From the NCBI GenBank assembly GCA_913055655.1, contig CAJXKA010000003.1, positions 335,470 to 399,469 of the forward strand: DNA of 64,000 bases. The letters run 5' to 3'. Below are positions 8,064 through 16,675 of the stretch, in pieces; positions within the stretch are counted from its first letter, which is position 1; every line of letters begins with the position of its first letter. Below the pieces are notes generated by a model. It did no database searches, had not been told where the DNA came from, and worked only from the letters and a program-made list of their open reading frames with translations. The stretch comes from an uncultured Oceanospirillales bacterium (GTDB taxonomy: Bacteria > Pseudomonadota > Gammaproteobacteria > Xanthomonadales > SZUA-36). The translations under genes and the position numbers were made by a program.

Positions 8064-8138
8064 TCAGAACGTGATCACCAGGTTGATCGCGATCGCGACC
8101 AGCGAAATGAAAACCACGAACCGTGCAATATGTTTCAT
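8064..8138 (-). CDS. 24-residue hydrophobic mini-protein
   Basis: A 24-codon ORF starting MKHIARFV and continuing as one uninterrupted hydrophobic helix to the stop, with the positive charges at the N terminus. A strong ribosome site (GAGGAGA) lies 6 bases before the ATG. Its ATG overlaps the stop of the 73-residue gene (TAATG), so the two are translationally coupled. Probably inserts in the inner membrane. Could be a small regulatory membrane peptide or a type I-toxin-like peptide; no family was recognised. It lies 63 bp before the C-rich hairpin array on the same strand. Confidence 0.55.
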   Translation of the reverse strand: MKHIARFVVFISLVAIAINLVITF

Positions 8139-8359
8139 TAATGTCTCCTCGCGGAAATTCGTGACGAACCCAGCCGGGCCAGGGTGGCGGAATCGGTATC
8201 CGCCCAGTCCGGCTCGAGCATCAGCAGTTTGCGCTCGGCCAGGGCCAGCGCCTGCCGCATGCGCTCCAGCGCCTCGACCGAGACGGCGTTTTTCTCGTGC
8301 TCGATCATTTCCCGCCAGAATTCGATCTCGGCGAGTAGTTGGCATTCCTGCGACAGCAT
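8138..8359 (-). CDS. 73-residue helical protein of unknown function
   Basis: Not recognised. An ATG start gives 73 residues, mostly charged amphipathic helix (EFWREMIEHEKNAV, then ERMRQALALAERKLLML), consistent with a short coiled coil; no cysteine pair or signal peptide. GGAA lies about 10 bases before the start. The stop overlaps the start of the 24-residue mini-protein, and the coupling supports both being real genes. It is divergent from the AraC gene with 137 bp between them. Confidence 0.55.
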   Translation of the reverse strand: MLSQECQLLAEIEFWREMIEHEKNAVSVEALERMRQALALAERKLLMLEPDWADTDSATLARLGSSRISARRH

Positions 8360-8496
8360 TCAAAGTTCCGGGCTCGTTCAATGCTGCGCATGGTACGGAA
8401 CGGCCGCGGGGCCGGCTTGTCAAAACCGGACAGGCATTTGACCCGGGATGGCGGGGTCAAACAGAATAGGACTGCGCGTTCGGGAGGGGGTTACAC

Positions 8497-9495
8497 ATGT
8501 CGGTACTGGCGCCATCCATTGGCATCTGGTGGCGGGTCATCGAGTCATACGGGCTCGACCCCGCGCCGTACTTCGAGGCCGAAGGCCTGGAGGTTGAATG
8601 GCCCATCGAACCCGGGACACGCGTCGCCTACTCGGCAATCGACCGGGCGCGCGCGAAAGCCGCGGCCGACACCGGTGATCCTGACTTCGGGTTACGCGCC
8701 GCCCGCGCCGTTCACCCCAGCCATATCGGGGCGCTGGGGTACGCCGTACTCGCCAGCACCAGCCTGACAAGCAGTTTCCAGCGCATGCGTCGTTTCATCC
8801 GGGTCGTCAACGATAAAGGTTATTTCGACATCGATGACCAGGGTGATGTCATCGTCGTTAACCTGTCGGTGGATGAGCCGTCGGCGAATGAGAAAGTTCG
8901 GGACGATGGCATGGTCGCCTACGCCGTGGCGTTGGCGCGCCTGAATGCCGGCGAAGACCTTGACCCGGTGCACGTGGGTTTTCGAATTGACGCGCCCGGC
9001 GACACCAGTGCCTACACGGCCCTGTTCCGCTGCCCGGTGAAGTTCGGCTGCGCGCATAACGAGATCGCGTTCAGCCGCGCCGACGCCGAGCGCACCCTGC
9101 CCAGCGCCAACCCGGTCATCGCGCAGATGAACGACCGCATCGTCATCCGGCGACTGTCACGGCTGGATCGTGACAACGTTCCCAACCGGGCCCGTGCCGC
9201 GATCATGGAGCAGTTGCCGTCCGGCCACATCTCCGACGAAACCGTGGCGGGCGCGCTGAACATGACCTCGCGCACCCTGAATCGCAAGCTGAAGGCCGAG
9301 GGCCTGAGCTTTCGGAAGTTGCTGCAGGAGGTACGCCAGGACCTGGCCCGGCAGTACATCGAGGACAACTCGCTGACGCTGACGGAAATCACCTTCCTGC
9401 TGGGCTTTTCCGAGATGAGCTCGTTCTCACGGGCGTTCAAAAACTGGACGGGCCAGTCGCCGAGCGCGGCCCGAACCGCCGAAGACGAAGGATAA
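8497..9495 (+). CDS. AraC-family transcriptional regulator (arabinose-binding-like N-terminal domain)
   Basis: 332 residues. The N-terminal 200 or so match the arabinose-binding-domain type (PF12625-like) AraC regulators that sense small ligands, and the C-terminal about 90 residues form the double helix-turn-helix domain, including TLTEITFLLGFSEMSSFSRA and the usual FKNWTGQSPS ending. GGGAGGGGG precedes the ATG by 7 bases. DUF456 begins 6 bp after the stop, so they form an operon. Ligand and targets are not predictable; the divergent small-protein operon is one candidate target. Confidence 0.85.
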   Translation: MSVLAPSIGIWWRVIESYGLDPAPYFEAEGLEVEWPIEPGTRVAYSAIDRARAKAAADTGDPDFGLRAARAVHPSHIGALGYAVLASTSLTSSFQRMRRFIRVVNDKGYFDIDDQGDVIVVNLSVDEPSANEKVRDDGMVAYAVALARLNAGEDLDPVHVGFRIDAPGDTSAYTALFRCPVKFGCAHNEIAFSRADAERTLPSANPVIAQMNDRIVIRRLSRLDRDNVPNRARAAIMEQLPSGHISDETVAGALNMTSRTLNRKLKAEGLSFRKLLQEVRQDLARQYIEDNSLTLTEITFLLGFSEMSSFSRAFKNWTGQSPSAARTAEDEG

Positions 9496-9501
9496 GCCCG
9501 G

Positions 9502-9990
9502 ATGGACCTGACAATTTTATGGTGGATTCTCGCGATACTGCTGGTGATCGGCGGCCTGGTCGGCACCATCATTCCCGCGCTGCCGGGTGTGCCGATGGTC
9601 TTTGCCGGTCTGCTGCTGGCGGCCTGGATCACCGGGTTCGAGCCCGCCGGCATGTGGACGATGGTCATCCTGGGTGCGCTGACCGCGGCGGCGTGGCTGA
9701 TCGATTTCCTCGCGGCCGCGCTGGGCGCCAAGCGCCTGGGCGCCAGTCCACGTGCCTTCTGGGGCGCCATGTTCGGCGCCATCGTCGGCATGTTTTTTGG
9801 CCTGGCGGGCATCCTGCTGGGGCCCTTCGTCGGCGCCTTCGTGGCCGAGATCTCCGGCGGGCGCGGCATGCAGGATGCGGGACGCGCCGGTGTCGGCGCC
9901 TGGATCGGCACCGTTCTCGGCGCCGCCGCCAAGATCGCCATCGCCTTCCTGATGGTCGGATTCTTTATCCTGCGCCAGTTCTTTCAATAA
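9502..9990 (+). CDS. DUF456 family inner-membrane protein
   Basis: 162 residues with four to six hydrophobic segments and glycine-rich helices (GLVGTIIPALPGVPMVFAGL, AKRLGASPRAFWGAMFGAIV) typical of the DUF456 family. Function unknown; glycine-zipper-like repeats suggest tight helix packing. Cotranscribed with the AraC regulator 6 bp upstream. The stop codon abuts the A tract of the terminator at 9989-10014, which points to the opposite strand. Confidence 0.8.
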   Translation: MDLTILWWILAILLVIGGLVGTIIPALPGVPMVFAGLLLAAWITGFEPAGMWTMVILGALTAAAWLIDFLAAALGAKRLGASPRAFWGAMFGAIVGMFFGLAGILLGPFVGAFVAEISGGRGMQDAGRAGVGAWIGTVLGAAAKIAIAFLMVGFFILRQFFQ

Positions 9991-10014
9991 AAAACGCCCG
10001 GCGTGAGCCGGGCG
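9989..10014 (-). terminator. intrinsic terminator for the asnB-thrABC operon
   Basis: CGCCCGGC (9995-10002), GTGA loop, GCCGGGCG (10007-10014); on the minus strand the hairpin is followed by T6 (9989-9994). It also forms the end of the convergent DUF456 transcript. Confidence 0.88.
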
Positions 10015-10025
10015 ACAAAGAGAGA

Positions 10026-10054
10026 TGATGCACGTCCTCGTTGGTCGTGCATCA
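10026..10054. repeat. 9-bp inverted repeat between convergent genes
   Basis: TGATGCACG (10026-10034) and CGTGCATCA (10046-10054), perfect arms with an 11-nt spacer, in the 3' region of thrC. Could be a secondary mRNA hairpin; no function assigned. Confidence 0.45.
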
Positions 10055-10117
10055 GGCATTACCGGGTGGGAGCGGAAAAGTTGGTGACGAAGCCTGTCGG
10101 CAAAGGCGAAACCGCTT

Positions 10118-11380
10118 TCAATCCATCAACAACCCACGCAACGCGGTGAAATCGCCCGGAATGGTCGCCGAAAGCACCTCCAGGTCACGCACTTGCGCCA
10201 ATGCGTCCGGCAGGGGCACCTGCAACCCAATCGCCTCCTCGATGACTTCCGCGAACTTGGCCGGATGCGCGGTGCAGGCGAACACACCCGTTTCGTCATC
10301 ACCGAGTGATGCGTCCAGGGCCCGCCACGCCAATGCGCTGTGCGGATCGGCGAGATAGCCTTTCTCATGCAGCGCGCCAACCGCCGCGGTGGTATCGGCG
10401 TCCGTGACCGCCACGCTGTCGATAAACGCGCTGATCGGCGTACCCGCGCGGCGCGCCAGTTCCTCGACGCGGGGAAAGTTATTCGGCCGCGAGATGTCCA
10501 TGGCATTGCTGAGCGTGGCCACCGTATCTTTCGGCGCCCACTGGCCGTCCGCCAGGTAGCGCGGGACGGTGTCATTGATATTCGTGGCGGCCAGGATCCG
10601 GCGCATCGGCAGGCCCATCGCGCGGGCGACACAGCCGGCGGTGACATTACCGAAATTGCCGCTGGGCACACAGAACACGGCTTCGCGGCCGCCCAGTTTC
10701 GCCACCGCCTCGAAGTAGTAGCACACCTGCGCCAGCAGCCGCGCCACGTTGATGGAGTTGGCGGAGTTCAGTCCCAGCCGGGTGCGCAGTTCCTCGTCGT
10801 CGAAAGCCTGCTTGACCATGGCCTGGCAGGTATCGAAGTCGGCCTCGATGGCGACGGTGCGGATATTGCCGCCCAGGGTGCAGAACAGCTTTTCCTGCAG
10901 CGGCGTGATGCGGCCCTTCGGATACAGGATCACCGCCTCTACACCGGGCTTGCCGTGAAACGCATGCGCCACCGCGGCGCCGGTATCACCGGAGGTGGCG
11001 GTCAGGATGGTGGTCGGTGAGCCGTCACTGAAAGCCGACAGGCAACCGGCCATGAACCGAGCGCCGAAATCCTTGAACGCCAGCGATGGGCCGTGAAACA
11101 GTTCCAGCGCATTGACGCGTTCATCCACGGCGATGAGTTCCAGCGGGAAATCAAACGCGGTGGTGACGATCGGGCGCAGGGTCGCGACGTCCAGGCCGGT
11201 CAGTTCCGCCAGCAGCACCGCGCTGCGCTCGGCGAAGGGCAGGTCCAGCAGGGCATCGAGCTCGGCGACCACCGGAATGCTCTCCGGGAAATAAAGGCCC
11301 TGTCCACGGCCGAGGCCTCGACGCACGGCCTGCTCAAAACTGGCGGTGTCGGTGGGGTCCGATAGGTTCAGAAACTGCAT
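10118..11380 (-). CDS. thrC: threonine synthase
   Basis: Converts O-phosphohomoserine to threonine with PLP, the last step of threonine synthesis. The ATG at 11380 gives 420 residues starting MQFLNLSDPT, matching the gammaproteobacterial ThrC length; the frame stays open upstream but that part overlaps thrB. The PLP lysine lies in HGPSLAFKDFGARF near residue 110, and a GDTGAAVAHAF loop follows. Last gene of asnB-thrA-thrB-thrC, 28 bp after thrB, with a terminator at 9989-10014. Confidence 0.95.
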   Translation of the reverse strand: MQFLNLSDPTDTASFEQAVRRGLGRGQGLYFPESIPVVAELDALLDLPFAERSAVLLAELTGLDVATLRPIVTTAFDFPLELIAVDERVNALELFHGPSLAFKDFGARFMAGCLSAFSDGSPTTILTATSGDTGAAVAHAFHGKPGVEAVILYPKGRITPLQEKLFCTLGGNIRTVAIEADFDTCQAMVKQAFDDEELRTRLGLNSANSINVARLLAQVCYYFEAVAKLGGREAVFCVPSGNFGNVTAGCVARAMGLPMRRILAATNINDTVPRYLADGQWAPKDTVATLSNAMDISRPNNFPRVEELARRAGTPISAFIDSVAVTDADTTAAVGALHEKGYLADPHSALAWRALDASLGDDETGVFACTAHPAKFAEVIEEAIGLQVPLPDALAQVRDLEVLSATIPGDFTALRGLLMD

Positions 11381-11408
11381 GGTGCGTGTGATCCGGTGAA
11401 ATCCAGGT

Positions 11409-12350
11409 TCAGTCCACGGCTCGCGCGCCGGCCAGGTCGGCCCGGCAATGCCGCACGAAACCACGGTCGTTTTCAAGGAAGTGGTCGGCGAGCCAGTCCC
11501 TGGCCTTTTCCGCCACGCGGCTGTCATCAACGATCGCGAACACGGTGGGGCCGGAACCGGAAATGCCGAAGGCCAGCGCGCCCATTTTCATGATGGCCGA
11601 ACGCGCGGCATCAAAGCCGGGAATCAGGTCCTTGCGCCACGGCTCGGCAATCAGGTCGACCAGGCAGGCGGCCGCATCGCGCGGATCGCCGCTGTAGAGC
11701 TCGTGAACGAAGCGGGCGAAGTTCGCGCCGTGCGCGACTGCCGTTTCACGGCGAAGCTTTTCGGGCAACAGGTTGCGGGCCGCCTTGGTTTCCATGCGCG
11801 TACCGGGCCAGGCCACGACGATCTGCCAGCCGCCCGGCCAGGGCAGGCCGTACTGGTTGCGCCCGTCCGGCATGCACAGCCGCAGGCCGCCCAGCAGGCT
11901 GGGCGCGATATTGTCCAGGTGCACGTCACCGCTGATTTCGCCCTCCATGCGCGCCATCAGCTCCAGCAACTCCAGTCGGCTCAGCGGGCTGCCGAAGTAG
12001 CGGTTCAGCGCCACCAGCGCCGCGACGATGGAACTGGCGCTGGAGCCCAGGCCGCTGCCCACCGGCAGGCGCTTGTCCAGGCGCACCCGCAGCGTTTCGA
12101 TCTCCTTGCCCTGGGCGCGCACCATGCGCTCAAAACGACGACACGACGCCATCACGATATTGCTTTCGGGGTCCGGTGGAAGCGCATCGGCAAAGGGGCC
12201 GGTCACTTCCAGCACCCAGTCGTCCTGCGGGCCGGACTGCAGCTCGATCACGTCCCCGAACACCTCGCCGTCCAGCGACTGCAGGGCCAGGCCCAGTGAA
12301 TCGAAACCCACCGAAACATTGCCTGTGGATGCGGGCGCGAAAACTTTCAT
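11409..12350 (-). CDS. thrB: homoserine kinase
   Basis: GHMP-family kinase that phosphorylates homoserine. 313 residues; the N-terminal KVFAPASTGNVSVGFDSLG and the ATP-binding loop PVGSGLGSSASS (near residue 93) are intact, and the C-terminal glycine-rich motif FGISGSGPTVFA is present. The start at 12350 follows GGGGCAGGAG. It is 24 bp after thrA and cotranscribed. Confidence 0.96.
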   Translation of the reverse strand: MKVFAPASTGNVSVGFDSLGLALQSLDGEVFGDVIELQSGPQDDWVLEVTGPFADALPPDPESNIVMASCRRFERMVRAQGKEIETLRVRLDKRLPVGSGLGSSASSIVAALVALNRYFGSPLSRLELLELMARMEGEISGDVHLDNIAPSLLGGLRLCMPDGRNQYGLPWPGGWQIVVAWPGTRMETKAARNLLPEKLRRETAVAHGANFARFVHELYSGDPRDAAACLVDLIAEPWRKDLIPGFDAARSAIMKMGALAFGISGSGPTVFAIVDDSRVAEKARDWLADHFLENDRGFVRHCRADLAGARAVD

Positions 12351-12374
12351 GGCTACTTTCTCCTGCCCCGAGGC

Positions 12375-14825
12375 CTAGGGGTCCAGCGGCCGCCAGGCGG
12401 TCCGCAACACGTCGGCAAACACGCCGGATGCCGTGACTTCGGCGCCGGCGCCATAACCGCGCAGCACCAGTGGAATGGGTTGATAGTAATCGGTGTAGAT
12501 CACCAGTGCGTTCTCACCGTCGCGGATGGCACCCAGCGGGCCACTGGCGGGCACCGCCTCGATCGATACCTTGCAGCGGCCATCGCTGATGCGGCCCACG
12601 TAACGAAGGACCGCACCGTCCTCTTTGGCCGCGGCAATCTTCTCTGCGAACTGTTCGTCCAGTTCCTTCAGGCGTTCCGGCAACTCGGCACTGCTGGCAT
12701 CGCCGGCGAAGCCTTCCTCGATGACGGGCTCAACGTCGATATCCGACAGCTCCATCTTCATGCCCACCTCGCGGGCGATGATCAACAGCTTGCGGGCGAC
12801 ATCCATACCGGACAGGTCGTCGCGCGGGTCCGGTTCGGTAAAGCCCAGCTCCATGGCCGACTTCACCGCCTCGGAGAACGACACGCCGTCTTCAAGCGAG
12901 CCGAAAATCTGCGACAGCGAGCCGGACAGGATGCCCTCGAACACCTGCAGGTGGTCACCGGAGCGCATCAGGCCGTGCAGCGTGTCGATGACGGGCAGGC
13001 CGGCGCCGACATTGGTCTCGTACAGGAAACGGCGGAACCCGCGCGCCGCCGTGTCACGCAGCTGGTGGTAAAAATCCATCGACATGGTGTTGGCCTTCTT
13101 GTTGGCGCACACCACGTTGAAGCCGTTCGCCAGCAGGCGCACGTACTGGCTGGCCAGCCCCGCGTCGGTGCTGCAGTCGACGATGGTCGGGTTCAGCAAC
13201 CCCAGGTCTTCGCGAATCGCGATGACGTTTTCCAGCGTGTAGGCCCGGCCCTTTTTCTCCAGGTCTTCGCGCCAGTTGGCCGTGTCGATCTCGTCGGTCG
13301 CGGTCAGCAGCAGCTTACTGTTGGCAATGGCGCGAACCTTCAGCTGCTGGTGGTTGGCCTCCAGGTTGTCATGCATCCGGTGAATCTGCGCCAGCAGCGC
13401 ACCGCCCACGTTGCCGCAACCCAGCAGGATGACGTCGATGTGGCTCATGTGGCCGAAGAACGCCGTGTGGCTGGCGCGCGCCGCCGAAACCGCGTCGCGA
13501 CGATCAACCACCAGCGAGATCGCGCGCTCGGTGGAACCCTGGGCAATCACTTCAACGTTCACGCCGGCCGCCGAGTTGGCGGTCAGGAATCGCGCCGCGA
13601 CGCCGCGGTTCTGTTTCATGCCGTCGCCCACCAGCGTGACGACGGAACGCTCTCGCAGCACGGAGATGTCGCTGACCAGGCCGTGCAGGCGCTCGAAATG
13701 GAATTCTTCGGCCAGCGCGCGTGATGCCGTGTCCGCCTCGTCGGTGCGCACACACAGCGTAATGCTGTACTCGGACGAGGACTGCACGATCAGCAGCACG
13801 GAAATCTGCTGCCGCGCCAGCGCGCCCATCACCCGGTGGGCAACGCCCACCCGGCCGCGCAGGCCGCTACCCGCGATGGTGATGGCCGCCACGTGGTCCA
13901 GCAGCGAAATGCCCCGCACCGCCACGCAGCGCGAGGCACCGGCATGCACCACGGTCCCTGGCAGTTCCGGCCGGTAGGTATTGCGGATCTCGCAGGGAAT
14001 GTTGGCCGACGCCAGCGGCGCCAGCGCCTTGGAGCTGATCACGCCGGCGCCGTAGAACGACAGTTCCATGGCCTCGCCGTAACTGACTTCATCCAGCACG
14101 CGCGCGTTCCCGACAATGGACGGATCCGCCGAGAAGAACCCGTCGACGTCCTTCCAGATCTGGCAGCAGCGCGCGCCGAGCGCCGCGGCCACTGCGGCCG
14201 CGGAGTAGTCGGAACCATTGCGACCCAGCAGCTGGTAGTCACCCTGGGCGTTTCGGCCGTGGAATCCGGGCAATACCAGCACATTAATGTCTTCAGCCAT
14301 CGCCGCTTTCAGGCGCGGCGCGGCGCGTTCCACGTCCACCAGCGAATCCAGCCAGCTGTCATTGGCCGGCGGAATGACCTCGGAATCGGACCAGCGCGCG
14401 TTGACACCGGTCAGCGCCAGGTACTCGGCCATCAGCCGGCTGCTGAGATTCTCGCCGGAAGCCAGGATCTCGGCGCGGCTCTTGTCGGGACAGTCCCCCA
14501 GCAGGCGAATGCCCTCGAGGCGGCCGTTCAGGCGTTCCCGACGCTCGGCCAGGATATCGCGCAGTCGCTTGTCGTCGTGGCCGGCGCCGGCCATGCCGTC
14601 AACCACCGCCGATTCCCGTGCCGCGATGTCGGCGACGGACGGGCTGAAGTCTTCACCAGCCTGGGCCTGGTCGATGGCGGCAATCATCAGGTCGGTCACG
14701 CCATAGACCGCGGACAGCACCACGACCACGGGCTCATCTTTGGAAAACTTCCGGACCAGGGCCGCGCTGGCCTCGAACCCGCGGAAGTCCGCCAGCGACG
14801 AACCCCCGAATTTCTGGACCAGCAT
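12375..14825 (-). CDS. thrA: bifunctional aspartokinase / homoserine dehydrogenase
   Basis: Fusion enzyme catalysing the first and third steps of the aspartate pathway. The true start is the ATG at 14825 (MLVQKFGGSS), giving 816 residues; the open frame upstream lies inside asnB. The kinase domain carries KFGGSS, then ACT regulatory domains near residues 310-460, then homoserine dehydrogenase with the NAD(P) loop LLGCGNVGGAL near 475. ACT domains imply feedback control by threonine or another product. The start codon overlaps the asnB stop by one base (TGATG), so the two are translationally coupled. No threonine-rich leader peptide was found upstream of the operon. Confidence 0.96.
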   Translation of the reverse strand: MLVQKFGGSSLADFRGFEASAALVRKFSKDEPVVVVLSAVYGVTDLMIAAIDQAQAGEDFSPSVADIAARESAVVDGMAGAGHDDKRLRDILAERRERLNGRLEGIRLLGDCPDKSRAEILASGENLSSRLMAEYLALTGVNARWSDSEVIPPANDSWLDSLVDVERAAPRLKAAMAEDINVLVLPGFHGRNAQGDYQLLGRNGSDYSAAAVAAALGARCCQIWKDVDGFFSADPSIVGNARVLDEVSYGEAMELSFYGAGVISSKALAPLASANIPCEIRNTYRPELPGTVVHAGASRCVAVRGISLLDHVAAITIAGSGLRGRVGVAHRVMGALARQQISVLLIVQSSSEYSITLCVRTDEADTASRALAEEFHFERLHGLVSDISVLRERSVVTLVGDGMKQNRGVAARFLTANSAAGVNVEVIAQGSTERAISLVVDRRDAVSAARASHTAFFGHMSHIDVILLGCGNVGGALLAQIHRMHDNLEANHQQLKVRAIANSKLLLTATDEIDTANWREDLEKKGRAYTLENVIAIREDLGLLNPTIVDCSTDAGLASQYVRLLANGFNVVCANKKANTMSMDFYHQLRDTAARGFRRFLYETNVGAGLPVIDTLHGLMRSGDHLQVFEGILSGSLSQIFGSLEDGVSFSEAVKSAMELGFTEPDPRDDLSGMDVARKLLIIAREVGMKMELSDIDVEPVIEEGFAGDASSAELPERLKELDEQFAEKIAAAKEDGAVLRYVGRISDGRCKVSIEAVPASGPLGAIRDGENALVIYTDYYQPIPLVLRGYGAGAEVTASGVFADVLRTAWRPLDP

Positions 14826-16489
14826 CAGTAGGCCTCCTTGTGAACGGAACGCATGGCGCGACCACTGGGGTCGGCCATTTCGGCAAAGGACGGATCCCAG
14901 GCCATGGCTTCGGGCGACGAGCACGCCACCGACTTGCCACCGGGCACGCACTGGGCGGCGGATGGCAGCGGGAAATGCTGCTCGAACACCGTGCGGTAGT
15001 AGTACGCCTCTTTCGTATCCGGCGTGTTGTGCGGGAACCGGCGCGCGGCGCTGGCCATCTGCGCGTCGCTGACGCGCTCGTTGGCGTTGTCGCGAAGGGC
15101 GTCGATCCAGCCGTAACCGACGCCGTCGGAGAACTGCTCTTTCTGGCGCCACGCCACTTCATGCGGCAGCAATTCTTCAAACGCCTCGCGCACCACCTGC
15201 TTTTCCATGCCGCCCTCGCCGATCATCTTGTCGGCCGGGTTGATGGACATGGCGTAGTCCATGAAATCGCGGTCCAGGAACGGCACCCGCGCCTCCACGC
15301 CCCAGGCCGACATGGCCTTGTTGGCGCGCAGGCAGTCGTACATGTGCAGGCGCGAGACCTTGCGCACGGTTTCGGCGTGGAATTCGCGCGCGTCCGGCGC
15401 CTTGTGGAAATACAGGTAGCCACCGAAGATCTCGTCGGCGCCCTCGCCGGACAGCACCATCTTGATGCCCATGGCGCGGATCTTGCGCGCCATCAGGTAC
15501 ATCGGCGTGGCGGCGCGGATGGTGGTCACATCGTAGGTTTCCAGGTGCGCGATGACTTCTTCCAGCGCGTCCAGGCCTTCCTGCAGCGTGTAGGTAAAGC
15601 CGTGATGGACGGTGCCGATGTGGTCGGCCACCTTCTGCGCGGCGGCCAGGTCCGGCGAACCCTCCAGGCCGACGGCGAAGGAATGCAGCCGCGGCCACCA
15701 CGCCGGGCTTTGTTCGTCGTCTTCAACACGGCGCTCGGCGTGGCGCGCCGCCAACGCGGCGATGACCGAGGAATCCAGCCCGCCGGACAGCAGCACGCCA
15801 TAGGGCACGTCGCTCATCAGGTGACTGCGGACGCTGTCGTCCAGTGCGCGGAACAGCTCCGCGCGATCCGTTTCGCCCTTGTCGACGGCATCAAACTCGC
15901 GCCAGTCCGGCTCGAAATACCGCTGCGGCACCGCGTCACCCTTCTGCCAGTAATGCCCCGGCGGGAACTCGTGCACCTCGGCGCACACGTCCATCAACGC
16001 TTTCATCTCCGAGGCCACGTAGGTGCGGCCCTGGTCATCATGGCCGTAGTACAACGGAATGATGCCAATGGGGTCGCGCGCCATCAGCCAGTGGTCGTTG
16101 TCGGCATCGAACAGCACGAAGGCGAACATGCCGCGCAGGTCGTTGAGGAAGCCAGCGCCATGGCGCTGGTACAGCGGCAGGATGACCTCGCAGTCGGACG
16201 CCGTGATGAACGCGTAGTCAGCCAGTTCGCCGGCACGCAGTTCCTGATGATTGTAGATTTCGCCATTCACGGCCAGCGCGCACTCGCCATCCGCCGACAG
16301 CAGCGGCTGCGCGCCGGTATTCACATCGACGATGGCCAGGCGCTCGTGCGCCAGGATCGCGTGCGGGTGGGTGTAACTGCCAGACCAGTCGGGACCGCGA
16401 TGGCGGAGCAACCGGGACTGGCGCAGGGCGGTCTGCCGCAGGGCGTCATCCGCCTCCTGGACGTCCAGGATGCCGAAAATGGAACACAC
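14825..16489 (-). CDS. asnB: glutamine-hydrolysing asparagine synthetase B
   Basis: Makes asparagine from aspartate, ATP and glutamine. 554 residues, the length of the Escherichia coli AsnB type. Cys2 (MCSIFGI) is the class II glutaminase nucleophile; the synthetase domain has the PP-loop LLSGGLDSSV near residue 230 and the VLSGEGADEIFGGY motif. It heads the thr operon: its stop overlaps the thrA start. AsnB and ThrA draw on the same substrate, aspartate, so coupling ties the two branches together. Promoter probably within 60 bp upstream, shared region with the divergent toxin-antitoxin genes. Confidence 0.95.
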   Translation of the reverse strand: MCSIFGILDVQEADDALRQTALRQSRLLRHRGPDWSGSYTHPHAILAHERLAIVDVNTGAQPLLSADGECALAVNGEIYNHQELRAGELADYAFITASDCEVILPLYQRHGAGFLNDLRGMFAFVLFDADNDHWLMARDPIGIIPLYYGHDDQGRTYVASEMKALMDVCAEVHEFPPGHYWQKGDAVPQRYFEPDWREFDAVDKGETDRAELFRALDDSVRSHLMSDVPYGVLLSGGLDSSVIAALAARHAERRVEDDEQSPAWWPRLHSFAVGLEGSPDLAAAQKVADHIGTVHHGFTYTLQEGLDALEEVIAHLETYDVTTIRAATPMYLMARKIRAMGIKMVLSGEGADEIFGGYLYFHKAPDAREFHAETVRKVSRLHMYDCLRANKAMSAWGVEARVPFLDRDFMDYAMSINPADKMIGEGGMEKQVVREAFEELLPHEVAWRQKEQFSDGVGYGWIDALRDNANERVSDAQMASAARRFPHNTPDTKEAYYYRTVFEQHFPLPSAAQCVPGGKSVACSSPEAMAWDPSFAEMADPSGRAMRSVHKEAY

Positions 16490-16525
16490 TTGTTTATCTC
16501 AACGTTTTAAGAGCACGAACTCCGC

Positions 16526-16531
16526 ATCATA
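16526..16531 (-). promoter_or_regulatory. candidate -10 element of asnB
   Basis: On the minus strand TATGAT lies 37 bp before the asnB start. The -35 region is poor (TTTCAT at 18 bp), so this is a weak prediction and may need an activator. Confidence 0.35.
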
Positions 16532-16624
16532 GCGAGGGTTTCGTACAGGATGAAACACATAATTGCCATATCGATAGAGTGTTTACGTATGCAGAATCAA
16601 GGAATGGACCGCGTAGACAACACC

Positions 16625-16655
16625 AATCATTACGATCATACTGATCATTATGATT
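16625..16655. promoter_or_regulatory. candidate operator of the toxin-antitoxin operon
   Basis: AATCATTA and TTATGATT form imperfect inverted arms, with two GATCAT direct repeats between them. Position 20 bp before the proposed antitoxin start fits autoregulation, as usual for Phd/YefM. If translation starts upstream instead, this is His/Asp-rich coding sequence. Confidence 0.4.
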
Positions 16656-16675
16656 CAGATGACGGGCAGCTTCCC

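Noticed and set aside
14840..16510. Long plus-strand open frame of 556 codons opposite asnB
   Set aside because: Antisense shadow of a highly conserved gene in GC-rich DNA; no homology pattern and no start signals. The same applies to long antisense frames opposite the GltD-like protein, the glycosyltransferase and the SSADH gene.
16550..16675. Upstream extension of the antitoxin with a His/Asp-rich segment
   Set aside because: No ribosome site, composition unlike the family, and it covers a probable operator; kept only as an alternative start.
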